DNA of 64,000 nt, taken from positions 1,488,001 to 1,552,000 of the forward strand of contig NZ_JACDTZ010000001.1 in NCBI RefSeq assembly GCF_013978595.1. The letters run 5' to 3'. This document shows, piece by piece, positions 1 through 8,998 of the stretch; the first letter of the stretch is position 1, and each line of letters begins with the position of its first letter. A program made the position numbers and the translations under genes. This DNA comes from Corynebacterium haematomassiliense. GTDB lineage: Bacteria > Actinomycetota > Actinomycetes > Mycobacteriales > Mycobacteriaceae. The notes under the pieces were generated by a model. The model searched no databases and was not told where the DNA came from. It saw only the letters and a list, made by a program, of their open reading frames with translations.

Positions 1-636
1 CACCCCGGCGAGGTTGGCCATCAGGTCGTTCCACATGCCTACCGCGAAGCCGAGGGTGGCGGCCATGGTGACCAGGAACTCGGCCGTGTTGACGGTGCCG
101 ACGATGCGGCGCGGCTCCGAGCGCCCGGCGGACAGCAACGTTGAGGTGGTTACGGGCCCCCAGCCACCGCCCCCGGTGGCGTCCACGAAGCCGCCGAACA
201 GGCCCAGCCCGGCCAGGAATCCGCGCGAGTGCGGCTTTTCAGCCAGCTTGCGCTGCGTCAGCCCGCGCGCGAAGCGCAGCATCAGGTTCAGCCCGATCAG
301 CGCGAGGATCAGCGACATCACCGGCCGCGCCGCTTCGGTGGACAGGCGCACCAGCACCGTCGCGCCGAGGAAAGCGCCGATTGCGCCGGGGATGCCGATG
401 GCGAACGCCGTGCGCCAGTCCACGTTGCCGAAGCGGGTGTGCGCGACGCCGGAGGCCAGCGTGGTGCCCAGCTCGGCGGTGTGCACGACGGCGGACGCGG
501 CGGCGGGCGTGAGCCCGGCCAGCGCGATGAGCATGGTCGACGAGGTGGCGCCGAAGCCCATGCCGAGGCCGCCGTCGACAAGTTGGGCGGCCAGGCCGGC
601 CACGGCGATGAGCAGCAGCGTCTCAATCTTGTACAT
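1..636 (-). CDS. cysZ: CysZ, TauE/SafE-type sulfate/sulfite permease (3' end cut by window)
   Basis: This is an integral membrane protein of the TauE/SafE family; 212 codons are visible and the C-terminus lies outside the window. The N-terminal segment has the family pattern of a hydrophobic helix followed by DGGLGMGFG and a TTLASG segment, and a second half-repeat carries FVDATGGGGWGP. The ATG at 634-636 lies one base after the cysY stop codon, so it is the last gene of the cys transcript. In C. glutamicum the matching gene of the fpr2-cysIXHDNYZ cluster is regarded as the sulfate importer; that role is taken from position and family, since the family also exports sulfite and organosulfonates. 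Confidence 0.88.
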   Translation of the reverse strand, partial: MYKIETLLLIAVAGLAAQLVDGGLGMGFGATSSTMLIALAGLTPAAASAVVHTAELGTTLASGVAHTRFGNVDWRTAFAIGIPGAIGAFLGATVLVRLSTEAARPVMSLILALIGLNLMLRFARGLTQRKLAEKPHSRGFLAGLGLFGGFVDATGGGGWGPVTTSTLLSAGRSEPRRIVGTVNTAEFLVTMAATLGFAVGMWNDLMANLAGV

Positions 637-637
637 T

Positions 638-1276
638 TCAGGCGTCCTTTTCGGCGGCGCGGTATCGGTTGGCAACGACGTCCGCGAGGTCTGTGGTTAA
701 CGGCCCAGAAGCTGACAGGTGCAGCGGGATCCGGTCCAGGAGTGTTCCGTGGGTGACAAACAGCGGCAGCACGTGCGTGTGCCTATCGACGAACCTCCGG
801 TCGCCCCCAGTCGCCTGCACCACCGACACCTCGATCCCGGCCAAACGTGCCAGGTCAGATGCCAGACGTGTGTAGTTCGCCGCCTGTTCGGTATCTGATG
901 TGCCGACGGGGAAGAGGGTGGCGTGGGGCGCCGAAGGGGCGTCGATAAGCAAACGCTTGTGCAGGACCTCGGCGATGTCGGGGCCGGTGCCCAGCGGCTC
1001 GGCGAGGGTGAGGTCGCAGTGGGCCCGCGCCTCGGCGAGGTGGGCCGGCACGTCCACCTTCGCGTGGAACGCGCGGGTGAACAGCAGCGGCACGACGATG
1101 GCGCGCGGGCTGTCCAGCGCGGCGGCTGCTTCGGCGAGGGTGGGGCGGTCGAACTCGAGGTGCGCGTCCGCCCACTCCACCCCGAGCGTTTCGGCCGCCG
1201 CTTCGGTGAGCGCGCGGATGCCCTCCTTGGCGCGCGGGTGGCGCGAGCCGTGGGAGAGGGTGATCAGCGCGGTCAT
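638..1276 (-). CDS. cysY: CysY, CbiX-type sirohydrochlorin chelatase
   Basis: This 212-residue cytosolic protein of the CbiX/SirB class II chelatase family probably inserts iron into sirohydrochlorin to make the siroheme needed by CysI. The N-terminus has the signature TLSHGSRHP at about residues 6-14 with the metal-binding His. A second ligand motif LLFTRAFHAKVDVP lies near residue 90, and a related weaker half follows (FVTHGTLLD), as expected of a two-lobed chelatase. The ribosome site AGGAG overlaps the cysN stop codon 11 nt upstream, so translation is coupled to cysN. Family and context agree; a cobaltochelatase role is possible but there are no cobalamin genes nearby. Confidence 0.86.
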   Translation of the reverse strand: MTALITLSHGSRHPRAKEGIRALTEAAAETLGVEWADAHLEFDRPTLAEAAAALDSPRAIVVPLLFTRAFHAKVDVPAHLAEARAHCDLTLAEPLGTGPDIAEVLHKRLLIDAPSAPHATLFPVGTSDTEQAANYTRLASDLARLAGIEVSVVQATGGDRRFVDRHTHVLPLFVTHGTLLDRIPLHLSASGPLTTDLADVVANRYRAAEKDA

Positions 1277-1287
1277 GGCGGGTGCTC

Positions 1288-2583
1288 CTAGCGCAGGCGC
1301 TTTCCGACGAGACCCGCGGCCAGCGTGTTGCCGGAAGACTGGTCCACGAGCAGGAAGTTGCCCACCGCGCCGCGGGCGGCGTAGGGCTCGACCGGCAGCT
1401 CGTCGGCGGTCTGGATGGTCACGTGCGCGATCTCGTTGAGTGCGACAGCCTCGGGCGAGGTGTTGTCGCCGGCGGCGCCGTCAATGTCGAGGACGCGGTC
1501 CACGCTGGCCACCCGGGCGCGCACGAACGCGGTGCCGATGCGCAGCTTCACGGCCTGCCCGGCGCGCAGCTCCTTCTCGGTCAGCCCCACCACGGTGGCA
1601 GCGAACTCGCGCACGTCCTCCGGCCGAGATTGCGAGGCCAGAAGGTCGCCGCGGGTCAGGTCGATCTCGTCGGCGAGGCGCAGGGCGACGGAGTCGCCGG
1701 CGTGGGCGGTGTCCACTGGGCCGTCGGTGGAGTCGATGCCGGCCACGGTGGTTTTCCGGCCGTAGGGGGCAAGGATCTCGTCACCGACGGAGACGGAACC
1801 GGCGTTGACGCGGCCGGCGTAGGCGCGGTAGTCGGTGGCGTGCTCGCGAAGCACGTACTGGATGTTGAAGCGGAAGTCCAGGTCATCGGCGCGGCCGTGG
1901 TTGACCGGGATGGTCTCCAGCAGCTCCAGCACGGTCGGGCCGGTATACCAGGGGGTCTCCGCGGACAGTTCAGCCACGTTGTCGCCCTTGAGCGCGGAGA
2001 TCGGCACCACGTGCGGGTCCTCGATGCCCAGCTCGGCGGCCTTGGCGTCGAATGCCACCTTAATCTCGTTGAAGGTCTCCTCGGAGTAGCCGACCAGGTC
2101 GATCTTGTTCACCGCCAGGATCACGGTGCGCACGCCCAAAAGCTTGGCCACGGTGAGGTGGCGGATGGTCTGCTCCACCACGCCGTTGCGGGCGTCCACC
2201 AGCAGCACGACCACCTGGGAGGTGGACATGCCGGTCACGGTGTTGCGCGTGTACTGCACGTGGCCCGGTGTGTCGGCGAGGATGAAGGTGCGCTTGTCGG
2301 TAGCGAAGTAGCGGTAGGCCACGTCGATGGTGATGCCCTGTTCGCGTTCGGCGCGAAGCCCGTCGACAAGCAAGGAAAGGTCGAGGCCCTCGAAGCCGCG
2401 GTCCGCGGAGGTGCGCTTCACGGAGGCGAGCTGGTCGGCGAGGACGGACTTCGTGTCGTGCAGGAGGCGGCCGACGAAGGTGGACTTGCCGTCGTCGACG
2501 GAGCCGGCGGTGCACAGGCGCAGCGTTTCGCGGTCCGCCAAAGCGGCTGCGGCGGAGGCGGCTGGAGCGGTAGTCGTAGTCAT
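1288..2583 (-). CDS. cysN: CysN, sulfate adenylyltransferase GTPase subunit
   Basis: This 431-residue GTPase subunit of ATP sulfurylase couples GTP hydrolysis to formation of adenosine 5'-phosphosulfate by CysD. The elongation-factor-like G domain is intact: P-loop GSVDDGKST at residues 27-35, DTPGH at about 104-108 and NKID at about 159-162. An EF-Tu-like beta-barrel C-terminus follows. There is no fused CysC kinase domain, which fits a pathway that reduces APS directly. Its ATG shares one base with the cysD stop (TGATG). Confidence 0.95.
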   Translation of the reverse strand: MTTTTAPAASAAAALADRETLRLCTAGSVDDGKSTFVGRLLHDTKSVLADQLASVKRTSADRGFEGLDLSLLVDGLRAEREQGITIDVAYRYFATDKRTFILADTPGHVQYTRNTVTGMSTSQVVVLLVDARNGVVEQTIRHLTVAKLLGVRTVILAVNKIDLVGYSEETFNEIKVAFDAKAAELGIEDPHVVPISALKGDNVAELSAETPWYTGPTVLELLETIPVNHGRADDLDFRFNIQYVLREHATDYRAYAGRVNAGSVSVGDEILAPYGRKTTVAGIDSTDGPVDTAHAGDSVALRLADEIDLTRGDLLASQSRPEDVREFAATVVGLTEKELRAGQAVKLRIGTAFVRARVASVDRVLDIDGAAGDNTSPEAVALNEIAHVTIQTADELPVEPYAARGAVGNFLLVDQSSGNTLAAGLVGKRLR

Positions 2584-3497
2584 CAGAAGTAGCCTTCCTT
2601 CTTGCGGTCTTCCATGGCGGATTCGCTCAGACGGTCGTCGGCGCGCGTCGCGCCGCGCTCGGTCAGGGTGGAGTTGGCAATCTCGACGAGCACCTCGTCG
2701 ATCGTGGACGCGTCCGAATCAACCGCGCCCGTGCAGGACATGTCGCCCACAGTGCGGTAGCGCACGCGGCGGGTCTGAAGCTCCTCGCCCTCGCGCGGGC
2801 CGCCCCACTCGCCCGGGGTCAGCCACATGCCGTCGCGGCCGAACACCTCGCGGTCGTGCGCGAAGTAAATCGACGGCAGGGCAATCCCGCGCGCGCCGAT
2901 GTACTCCCACACGTCCGCCTCAGTCCAGTTGGAGATGGGGAACACGCGCACGTTCTCGCCCGGCAGCGTCGCGCCGTTGTACAGGTCCCACAGCTCGGGT
3001 CGCTGGCGGCGCGGGTCCCAGCCGCCGAAGGAGTCGCGCACGGAGAACACGCGCTCCTTGGCGCGGGCGCGCTCCTCGTCGCGGCGCGCGCCGCCCAACA
3101 CGGCGTTGTAGCCGACCTCCGCGATGGTCTCCACCAGCGGCACGGTCTGCAGCGGGTTGCGGGTGCCGTCGGGACGTTCCTGCAGGTCGCCGCGGTCAAT
3201 CCAGTCCTGCACCTCGGCCACGCGCAGGCGCAGCCCGTGCTTCTCCACGAGCTCGTCGCGGAACTGGATCACCTCCGGGAAGTTATGCCCCGTGTCCACG
3301 TGCAGCAGCTCAATCGGCATCGCCGCCGGCGCGAACGCCCGGCGCGCCAGCTCGAGCACCACGCACGAGTCCTTGCCGCCGGAAAACAGCAGGCCGATCT
3401 TGTCGAACTGCCCAGCCACCTCGCGGATGATGTGGATGGACTCGTTTTCCAAGTCCTTCAGGTGCGGCGACAGCTCAGTTGTCGTTGCTTGCGTCAT
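2583..3497 (-). CDS. cysD: CysD, sulfate adenylyltransferase catalytic subunit
   Basis: This 304-residue PP-loop ATPase forms APS from sulfate and ATP together with CysN. The PP motif SGGKDS lies at residues 39-44, followed by HVDTGHNFPEV and the family C-terminal segment ending in KKEGYF. I chose the ATG at 3495-3497 (MTQATTTELS) rather than the ORF start 12 codons upstream, because AGGAG lies 11 nt before it and the family aligns from here. The gene sits 17 nt after cysH and overlaps cysN by one base. Confidence 0.95.
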   Translation of the reverse strand: MTQATTTELSPHLKDLENESIHIIREVAGQFDKIGLLFSGGKDSCVVLELARRAFAPAAMPIELLHVDTGHNFPEVIQFRDELVEKHGLRLRVAEVQDWIDRGDLQERPDGTRNPLQTVPLVETIAEVGYNAVLGGARRDEERARAKERVFSVRDSFGGWDPRRQRPELWDLYNGATLPGENVRVFPISNWTEADVWEYIGARGIALPSIYFAHDREVFGRDGMWLTPGEWGGPREGEELQTRRVRYRTVGDMSCTGAVDSDASTIDEVLVEIANSTLTERGATRADDRLSESAMEDRKKEGYF

Positions 3498-3514
3498 CTT
3501 CTCTAACACTCCTT

Positions 3515-4294
3515 TTATTCGTGCAGGCCGCACTCAGTCTTGGATGCGAACGCCCAGCGCCCGGCGCGCGGGTCCTCCCCCTCGGCCACCGGCATGGTGC
3601 AGGTGGCGCAGCCGATGGAGGGGTAGCCCTGGCGGGTCAGCGGGTGGATGATCAGGTCGTTGTCCTCCTCGAAGGCCTCAGTGTCCTCCAGCGACCAGGT
3701 CACCAGCGGGGAGATCTTCAGCCGGCCGGTTCCATCCAGGCTCAGCGCGGGTGCCTCAGCGCGGGTGGGGCCGTCGGCGCGGCGCAGGCCGGTGATCCAT
3801 CCGGCGTACGGGCTCATGTGCACCGCCAGCGGCTCCACCTTGCGCATCCGGCAGCACGCGCCGGGATTGCGCAGGTACAGGTTCGGGCCGTACACCTCGT
3901 CCTGCTCCGGGCGGGTGAGCTGGGCTTTCGCGCGCACCAGCGTGTGCGTCGGGTAGCGCGCCTCCACGGCGTCGGCCACCTCCAACGTCTCCGGGAAGTG
4001 GTACTCGGTGTCCAGGAACAGGAAGTCGGCGTCGGGCAGGTGGCGCTCGGCCAGCTCCGCCAGCACGGTGTTTTCCATGGACAGGGTCACCACCAGCTTG
4101 CCGGGGGCATGCTCGTGGGCCCAGCTCAAGATGTCGGCGGCGGATGCGTCGTAAAGCTTGGGTGCCCACTCCTCGACTAACTGGGCGTTTTGCTTCGCGA
4201 CGTCCTCCGGCAACGCCGCCGTCTCCCTCGGCCCTGCCGGGCTGATCTCGGGGTCGCGGAAGTTTCCTCCCGGCTGGTTGAGCAGGTTGGTCAT
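3515..4294 (-). CDS. cysH: CysH, APS reductase (4Fe-4S type)
   Basis: This 259-residue reductase converts APS to sulfite. It carries both cysteine pairs typical of the APS-type enzyme: CC at 147-148 and CATC at 229-232, which ligate a 4Fe-4S cluster. The catalytic ECGLH motif is at the extreme C-terminus (C255). PAPS-specific enzymes lack the cluster cysteines, so APS is the likely substrate, in keeping with the missing cysC. The LDTEYHFPET motif lies near residues 94-103. The ATG at 4292-4294 overlaps the cysX stop as ATGA; the longer upstream reading frame is an artefact. Confidence 0.94.
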   Translation of the reverse strand: MTNLLNQPGGNFRDPEISPAGPRETAALPEDVAKQNAQLVEEWAPKLYDASAADILSWAHEHAPGKLVVTLSMENTVLAELAERHLPDADFLFLDTEYHFPETLEVADAVEARYPTHTLVRAKAQLTRPEQDEVYGPNLYLRNPGACCRMRKVEPLAVHMSPYAGWITGLRRADGPTRAEAPALSLDGTGRLKISPLVTWSLEDTEAFEEDNDLIIHPLTRQGYPSIGCATCTMPVAEGEDPRAGRWAFASKTECGLHE

Positions 4295-4551
4295 CGCTTC
4301 TCTTCCTTCACTACTGCGGTATGCCCGTGCCGCGCCAGGGAGGCCTGCAGCGCCTCCTCCGTCGACGGCGCGGGCGCGTGCGGGGTGTCCGGATCGTCCT
4401 GGCCGTGGTACTTCACCTCGAAAACACGCAGGCACTCCCCGCACTTCCAGGCAAAGTCCGTCTCCTCGTTGGGCCAGAGGTCCTCCCCGCCACAATAGGG
4501 ACAAAACGAGGGGAAATTGCGGTTCGGATTCGGGGCCCGGCGAAAGCTCAT
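4291..4551 (-). CDS. cysX: CysX, small Cys4 protein of the sulfite reductase operon
   Basis: This 86-residue protein has two CxxC knuckles, CPYC at about residues 17-20 and CGEC at about 37-40, and a charged, Pro-rich tail. In C. glutamicum the small gene at this position is called cysX and has been proposed to act in electron transfer between Fpr2 and CysI. From the sequence alone, a rubredoxin-like iron site or a structural zinc ribbon are both possible. It overlaps cysI and cysH by 4 nt (ATGA) at both ends, so it is made in step with both. The start chosen is MSFRRAPN, not the in-frame Met 11 codons upstream. Confidence 0.85.
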   Translation of the reverse strand: MSFRRAPNPNRNFPSFCPYCGGEDLWPNEETDFAWKCGECLRVFEVKYHGQDDPDTPHAPAPSTEEALQASLARHGHTAVVKEEKR

Positions 4552-6206
4552 CGCAGGTCGTCCTCGTCCGCGCGGGCGACCCATTGACGGAATGTCTCGC
4601 CGTCCTCGCGCTTATCCACGTAATGCTGCACCACGCGCGTGACGTAATCCGTCAGCTCGGTGGACAGCACCTTGTGGCCGCGCACCTTGCGGCCGAAGTT
4701 CGCGCCCTCGCCGATGGTGCCGCCGAGGTGCACCTGGAAGCCCTCGACCTTCTCGCCGGCATCGTTCGCCACCATCTGGCCCTTCAAGCCGATGTCGGAA
4801 ACCTGGTGGCGCGCGCACGCGTTCGGGCAGCCGTTGAGCGAAATGGTGATCGGGGAATCCAGGTCGCCGAAGCGCTCCTCCAGCTCATCCGCCAGCTCGA
4901 TCGCGCGGGACTTGGTGGTCACGTGCGCGAGCTTGCAGTACTCCAGGCCGGTGCAGCTGAGCAGGCCGCGGCGGAACTCGGAGGGCTTGGAGTACAGGCC
5001 CATCTCCTCCAAATCAGCCTGCAGCTTCTCGACGTCCTCCGGTGCGACCCCGAGCAGCAGCACCTCCTTGAACGGAGTGAAGCGCAGATCGGTCACGCCG
5101 TAGCGTTCTGCGAGGTCGGCCAGCGCGATGAGCTGCTCGCCGGACATGTGCCCCAGCGTCGGCTTGACACCGATGTAGACGTTGCCGTCCTTCTGCTCGT
5201 GCACGCCGATGTGGTCGCGGTCGACCAGGTTGTTGGGGGCCTTTGGTCCGTCCGCAAGCGCATAGCCCAAGTAGTCCTCTTCGAGGATCTGGCGGAACTT
5301 CTCCACACCCCACTCCTTGACCAGGAACTTCAGGCGCGCGCGGTTGCGCAGGCGGCGGTAGCCGTAGTCGCGGAAGATGCGCACCACGTTCGCCCACACC
5401 TCCGGCACCTGCTCGAGGGTGACGAATGCGCCGAGGGACTGCGCGAGCATCGGGTTGGTGGACAGGCCGCCGCCGACGTAGCACTCGAAGCCGGGGCCGA
5501 GCTCGGGGTGCTCGACGCCGATGAAGGCGAGGTCGTTGATCTCGTGGACGACGTCCTGGCGGGCGTTGCCGGAGATGGCGGTCTTGAACTTGCGCGGCAG
5601 GTTCTGGAACTCGTCGTTGGTGACGATCTTCTGGATCTCGCGGATCGCCGGGGTGGCGTCGATGATCTCGTCCTTCGCGATGCCGGCGACCGGGGAGCCC
5701 AGGATCACGCGCGGCACGTCGCCGCAGGCGTCCCAAGTGTTCAGTCCGTTGTCTTCGAGCTTGTCCCAGATCGCGGGGACGTCCTCGATGCGCACCCAGT
5801 GGAACTGGATGTTCTGGCGGTCCGTCAGATCCACGGTGGAGCGCGCGTAGTCGCGGGAGAGCTCGCCGACGGCGCGGGCCTGCGCGGTGGAGCAGATGCC
5901 GCCGTCGAAGCGGATGCGCATCATGAAGTACTTGTCTTCGAGCACGCTGTTGTCCTCGCCGGTGAACTCCCCGCCCAGGTTCTGCTTGCGCTGGGTGTAT
6001 AGGCCGAGCCACTTAAAGCGCGGGTAGAGGTCCTCGCGGTCTATGGAGTCGAAGCCGCCCTTGGAGTAGACGTCGATCACGCGCTGCTTGACGTCCAGGA
6101 CCGGGGATTCCTGTTTGATCTCCTCGTCGTGGTTCAGCGGCGTGGAGCCGTCGATAAGCCACTGCCCCTCCGGTTTTTTGGACCTGGGCTTCGTGGGTGC
6201 GCTCAT
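4548..6206 (-). CDS. cysI: CysI, siroheme-dependent sulfite reductase
   Basis: This 552-residue assimilatory sulfite reductase reduces sulfite to sulfide with six electrons. The C-terminal half carries the siroheme/4Fe-4S ligand motifs CTGLEYC (C418, C424) and CPNAC (C460, C464). The sequence is of the single-chain, ferredoxin-dependent type (no flavoprotein fusion), so electrons probably come from the divergent Fpr2, perhaps through CysX. It is the first gene of the minus-strand cys operon; an McbR-like operator lies about 70 nt upstream at 6275-6290. Confidence 0.95.
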   Translation of the reverse strand: MSAPTKPRSKKPEGQWLIDGSTPLNHDEEIKQESPVLDVKQRVIDVYSKGGFDSIDREDLYPRFKWLGLYTQRKQNLGGEFTGEDNSVLEDKYFMMRIRFDGGICSTAQARAVGELSRDYARSTVDLTDRQNIQFHWVRIEDVPAIWDKLEDNGLNTWDACGDVPRVILGSPVAGIAKDEIIDATPAIREIQKIVTNDEFQNLPRKFKTAISGNARQDVVHEINDLAFIGVEHPELGPGFECYVGGGLSTNPMLAQSLGAFVTLEQVPEVWANVVRIFRDYGYRRLRNRARLKFLVKEWGVEKFRQILEEDYLGYALADGPKAPNNLVDRDHIGVHEQKDGNVYIGVKPTLGHMSGEQLIALADLAERYGVTDLRFTPFKEVLLLGVAPEDVEKLQADLEEMGLYSKPSEFRRGLLSCTGLEYCKLAHVTTKSRAIELADELEERFGDLDSPITISLNGCPNACARHQVSDIGLKGQMVANDAGEKVEGFQVHLGGTIGEGANFGRKVRGHKVLSTELTDYVTRVVQHYVDKREDGETFRQWVARADEDDLR

Positions 6207-6274
6207 CTGCTCTCCCTAACTAGACAACTCTGTACACATCCGGGCGGCCCGGAGCTATTGCTGGCCAATAGTGC

Positions 6275-6290
6275 CGGACTACTTGGTCTA
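6275..6290 (-). promoter_or_regulatory. McbR-like operator for cysI (one good half-site)
   Basis: On the minus strand this reads TAGAC-CAAGTA-GTCCG. The corynebacterial McbR consensus is TAGAC-N6-GTCTA, so the first half is perfect and the second matches 3 of 5. It lies 70-85 nt upstream of the cysI start. Known biology: McbR represses sulfur assimilation genes. The match is by eye. Confidence 0.4.
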
Positions 6291-6375
6291 AAACAACCGG
6301 ACTGGCGAAAGTGCCGGTTAAGGCGGTGAATGTAAAGCTACTGCGGTTATGTTGGATGAAATTATTTGCAGGTTT

Positions 6376-6402
6376 AAGACCACTCGGTCTATACGCTATA
6401 GT
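6376..6402 (+). promoter_or_regulatory. fpr2 promoter with McbR-like operator
   Basis: AAGAC-CACTCG-GTCTA at 6376-6391 matches the McbR consensus TAGAC-N6-GTCTA at 9 of 10 positions and contains the perfect repeat AGACC-N4-GGTCT. A -10-like TATAGT follows at 6397-6402, so a bound repressor would cover the -35/spacer region. The fpr2 start is 42 nt downstream of the -10 box. Confidence 0.55.
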
Positions 6403-6444
6403 GTCCAACATCAACACACCCTTTTGCGAAAGGACAACAAACTT

Positions 6445-7812
6445 ATGAGCCTGCGCGTCGCCGTAGTTGGAGCCGGACCAGCCGGCATTTACGCCTCCGA
6501 CCTGCTAATCCGCAACGAAGAGCACGACGTCCACGTCGACCTCTTCGAGCAGATGCCCGCCCCCTTCGGCCTGATCCGTTACGGCGTGGCACCCGACCAC
6601 CCGCGAATTAAGGGCATTGTGAAGTCCCTGCACAACGTGCTGGACAAGGACAAGCTGCGCCTGATCGCCAACGTCACCGTCGGCCGCGACATCACTGTCG
6701 ACGACCTGCGCGACTACTACGACGCCGTCGTTATCTCCACCGGCGCCGTGCGCGACCGCGAGCTGCTCATCCCGGGCGGCGACAAGTCCATCGGCGCCGG
6801 CGAGTTCGTCGGCTTCTACGACGGCAACCCGCGCTTCGAGCGCAACTGGAACCTCGAGGCCAAGGAAGTCGCCGTCGTCGGCGTGGGCAACGTAGCACTC
6901 GATATCTCCCGCATCCTGGCCAAGACCGGCGACGAGCTCACGGTCACCGAAATCCCGGACAACGTCTACGAGTCCCTGAAGAACAACAAGGCCGAGACTG
7001 TGCACATGTTCGGCCGCCGCGGCCCCGCCCAGGCGAAGTTCACGCCGAAGGAGCTGCGCGAGCTCGACGAGTCCGACACCATTCAGGTGCTCGTGGACCC
7101 GGAGGACATCGACTACGACGAGCTGTCCGAGCAGGTCCGCCGCTCCGACAAGTCCGTCGACCTGAACTGCCAGGTGCTGGAGCAGTACGCCATGCGCGAG
7201 CCGGACGACGCGCCGCACAAGATCCACATCCACTTCTTCGAGGAGCCGGTGGAGGTGCTCACCGACGACTCCGGCGCCGTGACCGGTATCCGCACCGAGC
7301 GCCAGGAACTCGACGGCAACGGCGGCATCCGCGGCACCGGCAAGTTCACCGACTGGCCGGTCCAGCAGGTCTACCACGCGGTGGGCTACCGCTCCGAGCC
7401 GGTCGAGGGCGTGCCGTTCGACCTGGAGCGCCACGTCATCCCCAACGACGGCGGCCACGTCCTGGTCACCGCCGAGGAAGGCGCCGCACCGGAGGACAAG
7501 CTCTACGTCACCGGCTGGATCAAGCGTGGACCCGTCGGCCTGATCGGCAACACCAAGTCCGACGCCAAGGAAACCACCGACATGCTCATCGCCGACGCGG
7601 ACGCCGGCAAGCTCGCCGCGCCGACGCACACCGGCGCCGACGACATCTTCGACCTGCTGCGCGAGCGCGGCGTGGACTACGCCACCTGGGAAGGCTGGTA
7701 CAAGCTCGACGAGGCCGAGCGCGCACTCGGCGCCGCCGACGCCACCTTCCCGCGCGAGCGCAAGAAGATCGTGGAGTGGGAGGACATGCTCGGCCACTCC
7801 CGCGCGCAGTAG
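6445..7812 (+). CDS. fpr2: Fpr2, ferredoxin/adrenodoxin-type NADP+ reductase
   Basis: This 455-residue flavoprotein (FprA/adrenodoxin reductase type) probably passes electrons from NADPH to sulfite reductase. It has the FAD-binding GAGPAGIYASDLL at residues 8-20, the NADP-binding GVGNVALDISRIL near 150, and the C-terminal FAD motif GWIKRGPVGLIGNTKSDA. The ATG at 6445 has GAAAGGA 10 nt upstream; the upstream in-frame ATG at 6349 overlaps the operator and promoter and is rejected. It is divergent from cysI, the arrangement known from C. glutamicum. Confidence 0.93.
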   Translation: MSLRVAVVGAGPAGIYASDLLIRNEEHDVHVDLFEQMPAPFGLIRYGVAPDHPRIKGIVKSLHNVLDKDKLRLIANVTVGRDITVDDLRDYYDAVVISTGAVRDRELLIPGGDKSIGAGEFVGFYDGNPRFERNWNLEAKEVAVVGVGNVALDISRILAKTGDELTVTEIPDNVYESLKNNKAETVHMFGRRGPAQAKFTPKELRELDESDTIQVLVDPEDIDYDELSEQVRRSDKSVDLNCQVLEQYAMREPDDAPHKIHIHFFEEPVEVLTDDSGAVTGIRTERQELDGNGGIRGTGKFTDWPVQQVYHAVGYRSEPVEGVPFDLERHVIPNDGGHVLVTAEEGAAPEDKLYVTGWIKRGPVGLIGNTKSDAKETTDMLIADADAGKLAAPTHTGADDIFDLLRERGVDYATWEGWYKLDEAERALGAADATFPRERKKIVEWEDMLGHSRAQ

Positions 7813-7831
7813 TAGCAAGTGCAACAACAGC

Positions 7832-8998
7832 ATGCAGTGGCCCGCACGCATCCTCGCCGCCCCGCTCGCGATGATCGCGGCGCTGGCTGCCTGGCTGGCG
7901 CTCGCGCCGTTCACCCCGCACGTCGCGTACTGGGGCGCGGCATCGCTGGTCAGCCCGCAGTACGCGGGCCCGCTCCTGCTCATTTCGCTGGGCGTGGCGG
8001 CGGCGTCTGCCGCACTCGCCCGCGCCTCGCGGGCGAACCTTCTGCCGGCGGCCCTCGGGGTGGTGGCCACCGCGGCCGCCGCGGCGCTTTTCGGCGGCCA
8101 GCTGCACGCCGCCCGCGCGCTTGGCACCGATGCCGACGCGTGGGCCGCGCTGAGCTGGGCGGGGTTGGACAAGACCGCCCAGGGGCCCGACGCGACCGTC
8201 CCGTTCGACCTCTTCGGGACCGACGAGCTGGACATGGACGTCTACCTCCCGCGGGAGGGCGGCCCGCGCCCCGTCCTCCTCTACACGCACGGCGGCGGCT
8301 GGGACCAGCTCAATAAGCGTTCCCAGGCCTACAACATGCGGCAGATGGCTGACCGCGGCTACGTTGTGGTGTCGATGGATTACACGTTGTCTAGCCGTGA
8401 GCAGCCCACCTGGGACGTCGCCGCCGGCGAGGTTGGCTGCGCATTTACGTGGGTGGGCGCGCACGCCGCCGACTACGGTGGGGACCCGGCGAGGTTCTTC
8501 ACCTACGGCGAGTCCGCCGGAGGGCAGTTGCTTCTCGACGCCTCCTACGATGCCGCCGCCGGCACGCTTACCTCCGACTGCGGCGGCCGCGCCGCCGTCC
8601 CCCGCGCCGTCTATGCCGACTCCCCCGCTCTCGACGCCCGGGCCGTGTGGGGCGGCGACGACCCGTACGCCGGCCGCGGCGCGCGCGAGACGGTGGAAAA
8701 GTACCTGGGCGGCACCCCGGGCGAATACCCGGCGCGCGCCGACGCGGTGACCTCGGCGAACCACGTCACGGACCGCTCGCAGCCGACGATGATCGTGCGC
8801 AGCGCGGACGACCGCCTCGTCCCGCCCGGCAGCTACGAGGGTTTCCACGCCGCCGCGGCGGCGAGCGGCGTCGAGCTCACCGAGCAGGTACGCCCGCACG
8901 CCGACCACGCCTCCGCGCTGAGCGCCCACGGAGTGTGGAACCAGCACCTGCTCGACTCCATGACGACGTTCTTCGCGGAGCACGGGGCGGACGCGTGA
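7832..8998 (+). CDS. Membrane-anchored alpha/beta hydrolase (HSL/BD-FAE-like esterase)
   Basis: This 388-residue protein has three hydrophobic segments in the first 100 residues, then an alpha/beta-hydrolase domain. The oxyanion motif is HGGG near residue 155, the nucleophile elbow GESAGG places Ser at 228, and Asp (SADDRLVPPGS) and His (PHADHAS) candidates follow near the C-terminus. The domain probably faces outside the membrane. It starts 19 nt after fpr2 with no clear ribosome site, and its stop overlaps the GTG of the sensor kinase, so it is part of the signalling operon. The substrate is unknown; a lipid or peptide ester is a guess. Confidence 0.8.
   Translation: MQWPARILAAPLAMIAALAAWLALAPFTPHVAYWGAASLVSPQYAGPLLLISLGVAAASAALARASRANLLPAALGVVATAAAAALFGGQLHAARALGTDADAWAALSWAGLDKTAQGPDATVPFDLFGTDELDMDVYLPREGGPRPVLLYTHGGGWDQLNKRSQAYNMRQMADRGYVVVSMDYTLSSREQPTWDVAAGEVGCAFTWVGAHAADYGGDPARFFTYGESAGGQLLLDASYDAAAGTLTSDCGGRAAVPRAVYADSPALDARAVWGGDDPYAGRGARETVEKYLGGTPGEYPARADAVTSANHVTDRSQPTMIVRSADDRLVPPGSYEGFHAAAAASGVELTEQVRPHADHASALSAHGVWNQHLLDSMTTFFAEHGADA

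Noticed and set aside
1282..2592. Plus-strand frame of 436 codons opposite cysN
   Set aside because: cysN has all GTPase motifs; the opposite frame is low-complexity.
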